A stretch of 64,000 nt of DNA from Pedobacter sp. ok626 (GTDB lineage Bacteria > Bacteroidota > Bacteroidia > Sphingobacteriales > Sphingobacteriaceae). The stretch covers positions 175,508-239,507 of the forward strand of contig NZ_FNEX01000011.1 of assembly GCF_900100435.1 (NCBI RefSeq), read 5' to 3'. How positions within the stretch are numbered: the stretch's first letter is position 1; each line of letters starts with the position of its first letter. Shown in pieces: positions 50,173-58,966 of the stretch. The position numbers were made by a program, and so were the translations under genes. The notes under the pieces are model-generated. The model worked only from the letters and a program-made list of their open reading frames with translations, was not told the DNA's origin and ran no database searches.

Positions 50173-51195
50173 ATGTCTAAAATATTAGTAACCGGTGGAA
50201 CCGGTTTTATTGGCTCGCATACTGTAGTAGAACTACATAATGCAGGCTATGAAGTTATTATCGTTGATGATTTTTCCAATTCTAATCCGAAAATTCTTCA
50301 GCAAATAGAAGCAATTACGGGTACTAAGCCTGAATTTGTTGAATTGGATCTATGTGATGAAGCTAAAGTAAATGAATTTGTTTCACAGCACAATGATATC
50401 ACTGGGGTAATACATTTTGCGGCATTTAAAGCTGTTGGAGAGTCTGTACAGCAACCGTTAAAATATTACAGAAATAATTTTTATTCCTTGATCAATCTGA
50501 TCAATGCATTTAATAGCAAGGTGAATTTGGTGTTTTCTTCTTCCTGCACAGTATACGGGCAGCCAGATGTTTTGCCGGTAACTGAAGATGCGCCGACTAA
50601 AAAAGCGGAATCACCGTATGGTAACACTAAGCAGATTGCAGAAGAGATCTTGCAGGAAACTTGTGCGGTAACCCCTCAATTAAAAGTAACCTCTTTACGT
50701 TATTTTAATCCTGTAGGTGCACACCATACTGCATTGATTGGTGAATTGCCAATCGGTGTTCCTCAAAATCTGGTTCCTTTTATTACCCAATCTGCAATTG
50801 GTAAACGTGGACCAATTACTGTTTACGGTAATGATTATGATACTCCTGATGGTAGTGCAATAAGAGACTATATTCACGTGGTGGATTTAGCAAAAGCCCA
50901 TGTTGCCGCAATTAAACGATTAGAAAGTAATAAGGCCAGCGCTAATTACGAGGTGTTTAACCTGGGTACAGGCAAAGGTTCATCAGTATTGCAGATTATC
51001 GATGCATTCGAATCGTCGACAGGAGTAAAACTAAACTATACGATAGGACCAAGAAGAGAAGGTGATATTGAAAAAGTTTGGGGTGATGTAACTAAATCTA
51101 CAAAAGACCTGGGCTGGAAAGCTGAGTTGGACTTGAAAGAGATGATGTCATCGGCTTGGAAATGGGAACAATACTTACAGGATAATCCGTTTTAA
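50173..51195 (+). CDS. galE: UDP-glucose 4-epimerase
   Basis: Interconverts UDP-glucose and UDP-galactose (and perhaps the N-acetyl forms). 340 residues. The NAD-binding motif is TGGTGFIGSH (7-16). The catalytic set is SSSCTVYG and the YGNTK Tyr/Lys pair, with SLRYFNPVGAH, DGSAIRDYIHVVDLA and EVFNLGTGKG behind. It starts 7 bases after the previous gene and is followed directly, stop to start, by an unknown gene. It belongs to the cluster that builds surface-polysaccharide precursors. Confidence 0.94.
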   Translation: MSKILVTGGTGFIGSHTVVELHNAGYEVIIVDDFSNSNPKILQQIEAITGTKPEFVELDLCDEAKVNEFVSQHNDITGVIHFAAFKAVGESVQQPLKYYRNNFYSLINLINAFNSKVNLVFSSSCTVYGQPDVLPVTEDAPTKKAESPYGNTKQIAEEILQETCAVTPQLKVTSLRYFNPVGAHHTALIGELPIGVPQNLVPFITQSAIGKRGPITVYGNDYDTPDGSAIRDYIHVVDLAKAHVAAIKRLESNKASANYEVFNLGTGKGSSVLQIIDAFESSTGVKLNYTIGPRREGDIEKVWGDVTKSTKDLGWKAELDLKEMMSSAWKWEQYLQDNPF

Positions 51196-51762
51196 ATGCT
51201 GTTAAGTGAGCATAAGGAGCTGAAACTGGAGATCAAGTCTCTTCCTGAAAAGGAAAAGGATAAGCTATTGCTCAGGTTAATTGCTAAAGACAAGGTTTTA
51301 ACTGAACATCTTCATTTTAAATTACTTGAAGATGAGCACGATTTGGTACGCAGGCAGGAGCAGCTGAAGTCAGGTATTGACGAAGGTATTGCTGATTTGA
51401 TGACATCTAGAAAGTTGAACTCGAAGGAAACGTTATTGAAGATGCGTAAATTAAATGGCAGTATTAATCATCATTTTAAAGTAACAAAGGATTTAAATAG
51501 CGAGATGGAACTTAGAATTCATTTGTTAAATGAGGTTCCCATTGAATTTGATGAAAGTGTTTTTTCAGCCCTTTATAAATTTAACGAGAAGCTGGTTATT
51601 TATTTTGTGAAAACAACGGTTTCAGTTTTAAATAAATACGACAAAATGCATGAGGATTTGCAATTTGACCTCAAAGCATCTTTGAATATTTTGCTAGATA
51701 AAATTTACAGACATAAAACGGCAGCAATTGCAAAAACACTTGGCTTGCCAACAGAATTATAA
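51196..51762 (+). CDS. Uncharacterised alpha-helical protein in the nucleotide-sugar cluster
   Basis: 188-residue soluble protein, strongly alpha-helical and charged (LLSEHKELKLEIKSLPEKEK at the N-terminus, MTSRKLNSKETLLKMRK in the middle, DLKASLNILLDKIY near the end). There is no signal peptide, no membrane segment and no catalytic motif that I recognise. Its ATG begins on the base after the galE stop codon, and rfbB follows after 30 bases. Translational coupling with galE suggests a role linked to the cluster, but the function is unknown. Confidence 0.75.
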   Translation: MLLSEHKELKLEIKSLPEKEKDKLLLRLIAKDKVLTEHLHFKLLEDEHDLVRRQEQLKSGIDEGIADLMTSRKLNSKETLLKMRKLNGSINHHFKVTKDLNSEMELRIHLLNEVPIEFDESVFSALYKFNEKLVIYFVKTTVSVLNKYDKMHEDLQFDLKASLNILLDKIYRHKTAAIAKTLGLPTEL

Positions 51763-51792
51763 CAAAAACTTATAGAAAGCTACATAATTTCA

Positions 51793-52845
51793 ATGAAAAA
51801 AATATTAGTAACAGGTGGTGCAGGTTTTATCGGATCTCATGTGGTACGAAGATTTGTAAACAATTATCCTGAATATGAAATTGTAAATCTTGACAAATTA
51901 ACTTACGCAGGTAATTTGGCTAATTTAACTGATGTGGAAGATAAACCTAATTATAGGTTTGTTAAAGCTGATATTACTGATGCAGTTGAGATCAATAACT
52001 TATTTCAGAAAGAACAATTCGATGCAGTGATCCATTTGGCTGCTGAATCTCATGTGGACAGGTCGATTGCAGATCCTACGGCGTTTGTAATGACCAATGT
52101 TATTGGTACCGTGAATTTATTGAACGCTGCCAGAGAATTTTGGAAAGAAGATTATTCAACAAAACGTTTTTATCATGTTTCTACTGATGAGGTTTACGGT
52201 GCATTAGGCGAGACCGGTATGTTTACCGAAACAACGGCTTATGATCCACATAGCCCGTATTCTGCTTCTAAGGCTTCATCTGATCACTTTGTGAGGGCTT
52301 ATCATGATACCTATGGTCTGGATGTCGTAATCTCAAACTGCTCAAATAACTATGGTTCTCACCATTTCCCGGAGAAATTGATTCCGTTAGCAATTAACAA
52401 TATCAAAAATGGTCAGCCTGTCCCTGTTTATGGAAAAGGCGAAAATGTGCGTGATTGGCTTTGGGTGGAAGACCATGCAAGGGCTATTGATGTGATTTTT
52501 CACGAAGCTAAAACAGGTGAAACCTATAATATTGGTGGGCATAACGAATGGAAGAACATTGATTTAATCCATTTGCTTTGCAATATTATGGATAAAAAAC
52601 TAAATCGTGAGGCAGGAGAATCGGCCAAACTGATTACTTTTGTAACAGATAGGGCAGGGCATGATTTGCGTTATGCTATAGATTCAAGCAAGTTGCAAAA
52701 CAAGCTGAACTGGGTGCCAAGTTTACAGTTTGAAGAAGGATTGGAAAAAACGGTAGATTGGTATCTGGAAAATGAAGAGTGGCTGAGTAATGTTACTTCA
52801 GGCAACTATCAAGCTTACTACGATACCCAATATCAAGGAAGATAA
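51793..52845 (+). CDS. rfbB: dTDP-glucose 4,6-dehydratase
   Basis: Converts dTDP-glucose into dTDP-4-keto-6-deoxyglucose, the branch point to rhamnose and other deoxy sugars. 350 residues. The Rossmann motif GGAGFIGSH (8-16), the DEVYG acid/base motif (Asp-Glu in VSTDEVYGALG), YSASKASSDHF with the Tyr/Lys pair, SNCSNNYG and ENVRDWLWVEDHA are all standard. Other rhamnose genes (rfbA, rfbC, rfbD) are not in this window. It ends the nucleotide-sugar cluster and converges with the ABC permease gene. Confidence 0.94.
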   Translation: MKKILVTGGAGFIGSHVVRRFVNNYPEYEIVNLDKLTYAGNLANLTDVEDKPNYRFVKADITDAVEINNLFQKEQFDAVIHLAAESHVDRSIADPTAFVMTNVIGTVNLLNAAREFWKEDYSTKRFYHVSTDEVYGALGETGMFTETTAYDPHSPYSASKASSDHFVRAYHDTYGLDVVISNCSNNYGSHHFPEKLIPLAINNIKNGQPVPVYGKGENVRDWLWVEDHARAIDVIFHEAKTGETYNIGGHNEWKNIDLIHLLCNIMDKKLNREAGESAKLITFVTDRAGHDLRYAIDSSKLQNKLNWVPSLQFEEGLEKTVDWYLENEEWLSNVTSGNYQAYYDTQYQGR

Positions 52846-52853
52846 TAAATTAG

Positions 52854-54083
52854 CTATTCATACCTTAAAGCCTCTACTGGATCCAGTTTAGAGGCTTTTT
52901 TTGCGGGGTAATATCCCGAAACTATACCCACTAAAACACATACAGCAAAGCCTCCAAAAATCCATTCCCATGGGATAATGAATGATCCACCCATACCCAG
53001 GGAGATCAGGTTTCCGATGGCTATGCCCAGAAATATCCCAAAAGCTCCGCCCATTAGGCAGATGATTACGGCCTCTATCAAAAACTGTTTTCTTATGACA
53101 GCAGGGTTTGCACCAATGGCTTTCCTAATGCCTATTTCTCTTGTTCTTTCAGTTACCGAAACCAACATGATGTTCATCAGGCCAATTGAAGCCCCCATTA
53201 AGGTGATTACACCAATAGCGATACCACCCCAGACAATGTATCGTAGATTTTCAAAAAGGGTTTGGGCCATAGCATCACTTTTGGTAATCTCGAAATTGTT
53301 AGGATCTGTAACCCTTATTTTCCGGATGTTCCTAAATGTGGCGGTGGCCTCGCCAATAACATTCTCCATAATGTCGTTGCTTGGCACAATAACAGTTATG
53401 GTATAAGAGGGATTTGAAGTAGAGTTGATCAGCTTTGCTTTTAACAAGGGGACATATACAGCACGGTCGCCACTAAAGCCCATACTTTGACCTTTGGAGA
53501 CAAGTACGCCAACTACTTTTAAGCGACTATTGCCTACATTAATAATTTTATCGAGTGGATCCTGATTTTTGAATAGCTTCTCACTGACCTCGCTTCCAAT
53601 AATACAAATGTTGTTTCCGGATTGAACTTCGGTTGTATTGAAATTTCTGCCGAGTGCTAATTCCAGGCCTTGTGAGCCCAGGCCATGCTCATCTACACCT
53701 TGTATGCTGATGTTTGGATTTGTTTTTTCTGTGCCATACTTCACTGTAGCACCTCTAGTAGCAACAACACTTATGGCTACTTTTGCAGGCGTGTTTAAGC
53801 GTTCTTTAAAGGCCAATGCATCCTCATATCGGATCGATTTGAAAGGTTTTTGCCTTTGGCCGCCACCGATCCTAATGCCTGTACCGCGGTTTCTGATGTT
53901 AAATGAATTCGCCCCCATACTGGAAAAAGCCTCTGTCATACTTTTTTTAACAGCATCAAGCGTTGTTAAAATACCTACTAAGGCAGCTAAGCCAATTGCA
54001 ATGATCAATGCTGTAAGCATGGTGCGCAACCGGTTGCCAGTAATAGATTGCAGGGCTAATTTTACGTTTTCAGTATAGGTCAT
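52854..54083 (-). CDS. ABC transporter permease, MacB/FtsX type
   Basis: 409-residue inner-membrane protein. A first membrane helix (about 20-42) is followed by a large periplasmic MacB-like domain (about 50-270) and three C-terminal membrane helices (about 280-400), the standard layout of MacB-PCD plus FtsX domains. Conserved stretches are NRLRTMLTALIIAIG, VSVTERTREIGIRKAIGA and SGYYPAKKASKLDPVEALRYE. Such permeases work with a separate ATPase and periplasmic adaptor in efflux or lipoprotein release. No ATPase gene is adjacent, so it must pair with one encoded elsewhere. Confidence 0.88.
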   Translation of the reverse strand: MTYTENVKLALQSITGNRLRTMLTALIIAIGLAALVGILTTLDAVKKSMTEAFSSMGANSFNIRNRGTGIRIGGGQRQKPFKSIRYEDALAFKERLNTPAKVAISVVATRGATVKYGTEKTNPNISIQGVDEHGLGSQGLELALGRNFNTTEVQSGNNICIIGSEVSEKLFKNQDPLDKIINVGNSRLKVVGVLVSKGQSMGFSGDRAVYVPLLKAKLINSTSNPSYTITVIVPSNDIMENVIGEATATFRNIRKIRVTDPNNFEITKSDAMAQTLFENLRYIVWGGIAIGVITLMGASIGLMNIMLVSVTERTREIGIRKAIGANPAVIRKQFLIEAVIICLMGGAFGIFLGIAIGNLISLGMGGSFIIPWEWIFGGFAVCVLVGIVSGYYPAKKASKLDPVEALRYE

Positions 54084-54103
54084 TACAGGCAGATAAATTT
54101 AGG

Positions 54104-54142
54104 TGCTAAAATAAAAGTCCTGTTGTTAAGACAACAGGACTT
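54104..54142 (-). terminator. Intrinsic terminator of the IscA-type gene
   Basis: A perfect 12-bp stem (54115-54126 and 54131-54142, 4-nt loop) is followed on the minus strand by a T-rich TTTATTTT tract, 29 bases past the stop codon. Confidence 0.85.
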
Positions 54143-54170
54143 AGTATAATGTTACAAATGATGATCTCTT

Positions 54171-54536
54171 TTATACTGAAAAACTGGTTCCGCAACCGCA
54201 AGTACTCGCTGCATTCGGATTGCTAAAAGTAAAGCCCCTCGAATTTAAACCATCCTGCCAGTCAACTTGCATTCCCATCAAGTACATCTGATGGGCTTTA
54301 TGCATGAAAACCTTGATGCCATCAATAATAAACTCCTGATCACCATCTTTTTTCTGATCAAAACCCAAAACGTAATTCATTCCAGAACAGCCACCACCTT
54401 CAACACCTACACGTAAGCCAAAGTCTTCGGCTATTTCTTGTTGGTCTTTCAGTTTAAAAAGCTCTTTCACAGCTGTTTCTGTAAAGGTTACAGGGGCAAA
54501 TGCGGTATCTACTGTATTACTCATGTTATTTATCAA
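54171..54536 (-). CDS. Iron-sulfur cluster assembly/insertion protein (IscA/ErpA type)
   Basis: Small A-type carrier protein of 121 residues from the first ATG; an ATG four codons in (MSNTVDT) is equally possible. The three cluster cysteines are in GGGCSGMNY and the C-terminal STCGCG. KVFMHKAHQMYLMGMQVDW is also typical. It receives and delivers Fe-S clusters. A TAnnTTTG box 24 bases upstream and a terminator downstream show that it is transcribed alone. Confidence 0.92.
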   Translation of the reverse strand: MINNMSNTVDTAFAPVTFTETAVKELFKLKDQQEIAEDFGLRVGVEGGGCSGMNYVLGFDQKKDGDQEFIIDGIKVFMHKAHQMYLMGMQVDWQDGLNSRGFTFSNPNAASTCGCGTSFSV

Positions 54537-54559
54537 CCGTTAAAAATGTATTAATAGAG

Positions 54560-54567
54560 CAAATATA
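54560..54567 (-). promoter_or_regulatory. Predicted -7 box of the IscA-type gene
   Basis: On the minus strand these bases read TATATTTG, fitting TAnnTTTG, with a predicted transcript start near 54554. No well-placed -33 TTTG is visible. Confidence 0.45.
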
Positions 54568-54629
54568 AATCAAAATGCACATTTTTGTCGGCACTACCAC
54601 TAATTATTACGGTATTTAAACAAAATAAA

Positions 54630-55160
54630 ATGGACTTGCAGAAATTTATAACCGAAGCAGCTGTATTGGTGATTGGAGGGGTGGCTACGGTATCGGCTGG
54701 GTACTATTTGATAAAGGATGATATTAAGACCTATTTTAGATTGAAATTTTCTGATCAGAAAAAGGAAAAAGAGAACCCATTATTGCCGTTGCGCTTACAG
54801 GCCTACGAACGTTTAACTATTTTTATAGAACGGATAAACCCCGCTAACCTTTTTATCAGGCTACATCAACAAGGCATAACAATTGCTGAACTTCAGGCAA
54901 TCGTATTAAACGAAATTAAATCAGAATACCAACATAACATCACGCAACAGTTGTACATCAGTACGCCCACCTGGGATGTAGTAAAGAAGCTTAAAGATGA
55001 TACCATTGCTATGGTGAATAATGGGGTGAAGAGTCTGCCTGCAGATGCTCCGGGAGTTGATTTGAGTAGAAAAGTTTTACAGCATATGGCGGGTATTGAA
55101 AATAACCCCTATGATTTGACATTGGATTTGATTAAGAAAGATATTCATCAGTTGTTTTAG
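54630..55160 (+). CDS. Uncharacterised membrane-anchored protein upstream of the mutase gene
   Basis: 176 residues from the ATG at 54630; a TTG 15 codons upstream would extend it but lacks support. One N-terminal membrane helix (about 9-26, AAVLVIGGVATVSAGYYLI) is followed by a soluble helical domain with LQAYERLTIFIERINPANL in the middle. I do not recognise a function. It ends 2 bases before the start of the B12-dependent mutase gene, so the two are almost surely cotranscribed and translationally coupled. A link to mutase assembly or regulation is possible but unproven. Confidence 0.75.
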   Translation: MDLQKFITEAAVLVIGGVATVSAGYYLIKDDIKTYFRLKFSDQKKEKENPLLPLRLQAYERLTIFIERINPANLFIRLHQQGITIAELQAIVLNEIKSEYQHNITQQLYISTPTWDVVKKLKDDTIAMVNNGVKSLPADAPGVDLSRKVLQHMAGIENNPYDLTLDLIKKDIHQLF

Positions 55161-55162
55161 TT

Positions 55163-56710
55163 ATGAGCAATAAAAAAATTACCACCACATCTGGTATAGA
55201 AATAAAAGAAGTATACACTAAAGCTAGTGCTCCAATCGAAGCACCGGGTGAATTTCCATATACCAGAGGTATTCAGAAGGACATGTATAGAGGTCGGTTA
55301 TGGACTATGCGACAGTATGCAGGGTTCTCTACCGCCGAGGAATCAAATAAGCGTTATCATTATCTGTTAAAGCAAGGTACGATGGGGCTTTCTGTAGCTT
55401 TTGATCTACCGACTCAAATCGGTTACGATTCAGATCATGAAATGTCGGAAGGGGAGGTAGGAAAAGTAGGTGTAGCCATCGATTCATTAAAAGATATTGA
55501 AATATTGTTTGATGGTATTGAACTGGAGAAGATCACGACTTCGATGACGATTAATGCTACTGCTTCTATTTTATTGGCAATGTATATTGCCCTGGCTAAA
55601 AAACAAGGTGCGGATATCAGCCAAATTTCTGGTACCATACAAAATGATATTTTAAAAGAATATGCAGCACGGGGGACTTATATCTATCCACCTAAAGCTT
55701 CTATGCGAATCATTACCGACATTTTTGAATATTGCAGTAAAGAGGTGCCAAAATGGAATACGATTTCTATTTCTGGTTATCATATCAGGGAGGCCGGTTC
55801 TACAGCGGTGCAGGAACTGGCCTTTACACTGGCAAATGGAAAAGCATATTTAAATGCAGCACTTGAAAAGGGCTTGGATATTAATGTTTTTGCCAAGCGC
55901 TTGTCTTTCTTCTTTAATTGCCATAATAACTTTTTTGAGGAGATTGCTAAATTTCGTGCAGCAAGAAGGATGTGGGCAAAGATTACAAAAGATCTTGGTG
56001 CTACAGATGAAAAGGCTCAAATGCTCCGTTTTCACACACAAACGGGTGGTTCTACATTAACAGCTCAACAGCCACTTAATAATGTCATACGGGTTACCAA
56101 TCAAGCAATGGCAGCAGTGCTAGGTGGAACTCAATCTCTGCATACCAATGGTTATGATGAAGCGCTTTCTTTACCTACCGAAGCAGCAGCAAAAATCGCT
56201 TTGCGTACACAACAAGTTATTGCTTTCGAAAGCGGAGTGACGGATACGGTAGATCCCTTGGCTGGTTCTTATTTTGTGGAAAGCCTTACGGATGAAATTG
56301 AAGCCGCCGCTCATCTGTATATTGATAAGATTGATGCCATGGGCGGATCTGTTAATGCCATCGAAAATGGTTATATTCAGAATGAAATTGCTGATGCCGC
56401 TTATCAGTATCAGGTTGAAGTTGAACAGGCCAGTAGGATTATTGTAGGCGTAAACAAGTTTACTCAGGAAAAGGAAGGTATAAATGATGTGTTTACCATT
56501 GATGAATCTATCCGAACTATCCAGACGGAAAAGTTAAATAAACTTAAGGCTGAGCGGGATAATCAGGTAGTAGAAAAAACACTGAATGACCTGGCAAATG
56601 CTGCTAAAAGTACTGACAATCTAATGCCATTTATTCTGGCGGCGGTTGAAGCTTATGCTACACTTGGGGAAATCGCTGATGTAATGCGTAATGTTTTCGG
56701 AGAATATTGA
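55163..56710 (+). CDS. Methylmalonyl-CoA mutase family protein, catalytic large subunit without the B12 domain
   Basis: 515 residues, the length of the acyl-CoA-binding TIM barrel alone; the C-terminal cobalamin-binding domain is absent and must come from another polypeptide. The core reads LWTMRQYAGFSTAEESN, GLSVAFDLPTQIGYDSDH, ISGYHIREAGSTAVQELAF and FHTQTGGSTLTAQQP. Tyr52 (RQYAGF) and Arg170 (AARGTYIYPP) appear to match the Tyr and Arg that bind the carboxylate of methylmalonyl-CoA, which in isobutyryl-CoA mutases are Phe and Gln; this is from memory of the family, not an alignment. So methylmalonyl/succinyl-CoA is the favoured substrate. Cotranscribed with the membrane-anchored gene upstream. 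Confidence 0.88.
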   Translation: MSNKKITTTSGIEIKEVYTKASAPIEAPGEFPYTRGIQKDMYRGRLWTMRQYAGFSTAEESNKRYHYLLKQGTMGLSVAFDLPTQIGYDSDHEMSEGEVGKVGVAIDSLKDIEILFDGIELEKITTSMTINATASILLAMYIALAKKQGADISQISGTIQNDILKEYAARGTYIYPPKASMRIITDIFEYCSKEVPKWNTISISGYHIREAGSTAVQELAFTLANGKAYLNAALEKGLDINVFAKRLSFFFNCHNNFFEEIAKFRAARRMWAKITKDLGATDEKAQMLRFHTQTGGSTLTAQQPLNNVIRVTNQAMAAVLGGTQSLHTNGYDEALSLPTEAAAKIALRTQQVIAFESGVTDTVDPLAGSYFVESLTDEIEAAAHLYIDKIDAMGGSVNAIENGYIQNEIADAAYQYQVEVEQASRIIVGVNKFTQEKEGINDVFTIDESIRTIQTEKLNKLKAERDNQVVEKTLNDLANAAKSTDNLMPFILAAVEAYATLGEIADVMRNVFGEY

Positions 56711-56729
56711 TTCTTATGTTAATAAATAG

Positions 56730-56738
56730 TTATCCACA
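56730..56738 (+). promoter_or_regulatory. Consensus DnaA box upstream of dnaA
   Basis: TTATCCACA, an exact match to the DnaA box TTATNCACA, lies 160 bases before the dnaA start in a very A/T-rich region with T-runs. Only one such box was found, so dnaA autoregulation is better supported than a full origin. Confidence 0.6.
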
Positions 56739-56898
56739 TAAAAAATTGAGGTTAACTATGGTATAAGATTGCTTTATAAGCACTTACCAAATAAATGAAA
56801 ATTAAGTTTTTTTTGTTGATAATTTTTTGAATATTCGATCTTACGAACGAGCTCATTTCATATGCTCTTATCGTCGCTTTAAACCAAGAAATTATAGA

Positions 56899-58335
56899 AT
56901 GACAATGGAAAAAACTTGTACAGAAGTATGGAAGGACTGTCTCCAAATCATAAAAGATAATATTCCGACCCAAAGTTTTAAAACTTGGTTCGAGCCAATA
57001 TCTGCGTTGAAGTTGGAGGGCAAAGTTTTGACGATACAGGTGCCGAGTTTATTCTTTTACGAATGGTTGGAAGAGCATTATGTTGGACTGCTTAGAAAGA
57101 CAGTTAAGAAGCAGTTGGGAGAAGAGGGTAGACTCGAATATAATATCGTAGTAGATAAGTCTTCCAATAGCGGTTCACCTTATACGACTAACATTCCAAG
57201 TAATGGAAATGGTGCGGAAGCTAAAAGGCAATCTATGCCAATTCCTGTTTCGATAAATAAGGACATTAAAAATCCTTTCATTATACCAGGCTTAAAAAAA
57301 CTGAACGTAGATCCTCAGTTAAATTCCAATTATACTTTTGAAAATTATATAGAGGGCGATTGCAATCGTCTGGCACGCTCTGCGGGGTACGCAGTGGCTG
57401 CTAAACCAGGAGGTACATCATTTAACCCTTTGATGATTTATGGTGGTGTAGGCTTGGGGAAAACGCATCTTGCGCAAGCTATTGGTAATGAGATTAAACG
57501 TAATATGCCAGATAAGCTGGTGATCTATGTTTCTTGCGAGAAGTTTTGCCAACAGTTTGTGGACTCGCTAAAAAATAACACCATCAACGATTTTGTTAAC
57601 TTCTATCAGGCCATGGATGTGATCATTATGGATGATGTGCACAATTTTGCTGGTAAAGAAAAAACACAGGATATATTTTTCCATATTTTTAACCACTTGC
57701 ACCAATCAGGTAAGCAGGTTATTTTATCTTCAGATAAAGCGCCAAAGGATTTGGCTGGTTTAGAGGAACGATTACTAAGTAGGTTTAAATGGGGACTTTC
57801 AGCAGATTTGCAAGTGCCAGATCTGGAGACCCGTATTGCCATTCTTCGTAAGAAGATGTATGCCGATGGAATTGAACTGCCGGCGGAAGTGGTAGAGTAT
57901 GTTGCACATAATATAGATAATAATGTTCGTGAACTTGAAGGCGCTATGGTGTCTTTACTTGCGCAATCAACATTAAACAAAAAAGATATAGACCTCGCAT
58001 TGGCTAAGCAGATGTTAAAGAATTTTATCAAAAACACTTCAAAAGAGATCTCTATGGAGTATATCCAGAAGTTGGTATGCGAATATTTTGAAGTCCCTGT
58101 GGATATGGTGAAATCTCAAACGCGTAAGCGGGAGATTGTTCAGGCACGTCAGATTTCCATGTATCTTTCAAAAAGTCATACCAAGTCGTCTCTAAAAACA
58201 ATCGGCGCTTTTTTTGGTGGAAGAGACCATTCGACAGTGATTTATGCCTGTCAAACAGTTGAGGATCTTATTGATACCGATAAAAAATTTAAAGGTTATG
58301 TGCATGATATCCAAAAGAAATTAAAAATGAGCTAG
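56899..58335 (+). CDS. dnaA: Chromosomal replication initiator protein DnaA
   Basis: AAA+ ATPase that opens the replication origin. From the ATG at 56899 it has 478 residues; an upstream in-frame ATG at 56827 would add 24 non-conserved residues before the usual start of domain I (CTEVWKDCLQIIKDNI). Domain I runs to about 85, a variable linker to 140, the AAA+ domain from 140 with Walker A GGVGLGKTH (182-190) and Walker B VIIMDDVHNFAG, and the DNA-binding domain IV ends with GGRDHSTVIYACQTVEDL. A consensus DnaA box lies upstream and a strong bidirectional terminator follows. Confidence 0.95.
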   Translation: MTMEKTCTEVWKDCLQIIKDNIPTQSFKTWFEPISALKLEGKVLTIQVPSLFFYEWLEEHYVGLLRKTVKKQLGEEGRLEYNIVVDKSSNSGSPYTTNIPSNGNGAEAKRQSMPIPVSINKDIKNPFIIPGLKKLNVDPQLNSNYTFENYIEGDCNRLARSAGYAVAAKPGGTSFNPLMIYGGVGLGKTHLAQAIGNEIKRNMPDKLVIYVSCEKFCQQFVDSLKNNTINDFVNFYQAMDVIIMDDVHNFAGKEKTQDIFFHIFNHLHQSGKQVILSSDKAPKDLAGLEERLLSRFKWGLSADLQVPDLETRIAILRKKMYADGIELPAEVVEYVAHNIDNNVRELEGAMVSLLAQSTLNKKDIDLALAKQMLKNFIKNTSKEISMEYIQKLVCEYFEVPVDMVKSQTRKREIVQARQISMYLSKSHTKSSLKTIGAFFGGRDHSTVIYACQTVEDLIDTDKKFKGYVHDIQKKLKMS

Positions 58336-58349
58336 TGCTGCTCATTATA

Positions 58350-58391
58350 CTAAAAAAGCCTGTAAGTTTTTTTGCTTACAGGCTTTTTTAG
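58350..58391. terminator. Bidirectional terminator between dnaA and the Nudix gene
   Basis: A perfect 17-bp inverted repeat (58350-58366 and 58375-58391) with an 8-nt loop has A-runs on the left and T-runs on the right, so it can terminate both convergent transcripts. Confidence 0.95.
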
Positions 58392-58406
58392 TGTACAGAT
58401 TGTTAT

Positions 58407-58955
58407 TTAATGTTCTTCTAGTTTCATCAATCCGTAAAATAGCGCCGCGCAATGTAAGGCTTGATCTATTTTATGGGTAGCCAGTAGCTGTTTCACTTCT
58501 GCAATGGTGTATTCTTCTACAATTAGAATCTCATGATCATCTAAATGTTGTTCATGTGTTTTTATGCCACCCTTTAGCAGGTAAGTATAAGTCACATTGT
58601 CTGCGGTAGCTGGATTAGGATAAAGTGTGGCAATCAGTTCGGCACTCTTAAAAGAATAGCCGGTTTCTTCCAGTAACTCTCTTCTTATGGCATATTCGGG
58701 TAGCTCGTCACCGTCAATAACTCCGCCTGGTATTTCTAAAGAGACAATATCTGCGGCATGGCGATACTGACGTACCATGATTAACTTACTGTCTTCAGTA
58801 AGCGCAATCGCATTTACCCAGTTTGGATATTCCAATACATAGTAATCGTCCTTTGTACTCCCGTTTTGCAACTTGCAGGTATCCACCCTAAGTGTCGCCC
58901 ATTTTTCTTTCACCAGGTATCTTGATGAAAGCTTTTCCCATTTCAATATTTCCAT
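58407..58955 (-). CDS. Nudix hydrolase, probable ADP-ribose pyrophosphatase
   Basis: 182-residue cytosolic hydrolase. The Nudix box is complete: GVIDGDE, seven residues, then RELLEETGY. The preceding MVRQYRHAADIVSLEIPGG is typical of the ADP-ribose pyrophosphatase subgroup. It is the last gene of the lemA-TPM-TPM-Nudix group, beginning 11 bases after the TPM gene upstream. It probably cleaves ADP-ribose or another nucleoside diphosphate compound; the exact substrate is not certain. Its 3' side is closed by the shared bidirectional terminator. Confidence 0.88.
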   Translation of the reverse strand: MEILKWEKLSSRYLVKEKWATLRVDTCKLQNGSTKDDYYVLEYPNWVNAIALTEDSKLIMVRQYRHAADIVSLEIPGGVIDGDELPEYAIRRELLEETGYSFKSAELIATLYPNPATADNVTYTYLLKGGIKTHEQHLDDHEILIVEEYTIAEVKQLLATHKIDQALHCAALFYGLMKLEEH

Positions 58956-58966
58956 TTAATTCTTAA

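Noticed and set aside
53638..54078. 146-codon plus-strand frame opposite the ABC permease
   Set aside because: Mirror frame of a clear permease gene.
56827..56898. N-terminal extension of DnaA
   Set aside because: The 24 added residues are unrelated to domain I, which begins a few residues after the ATG at 56899.
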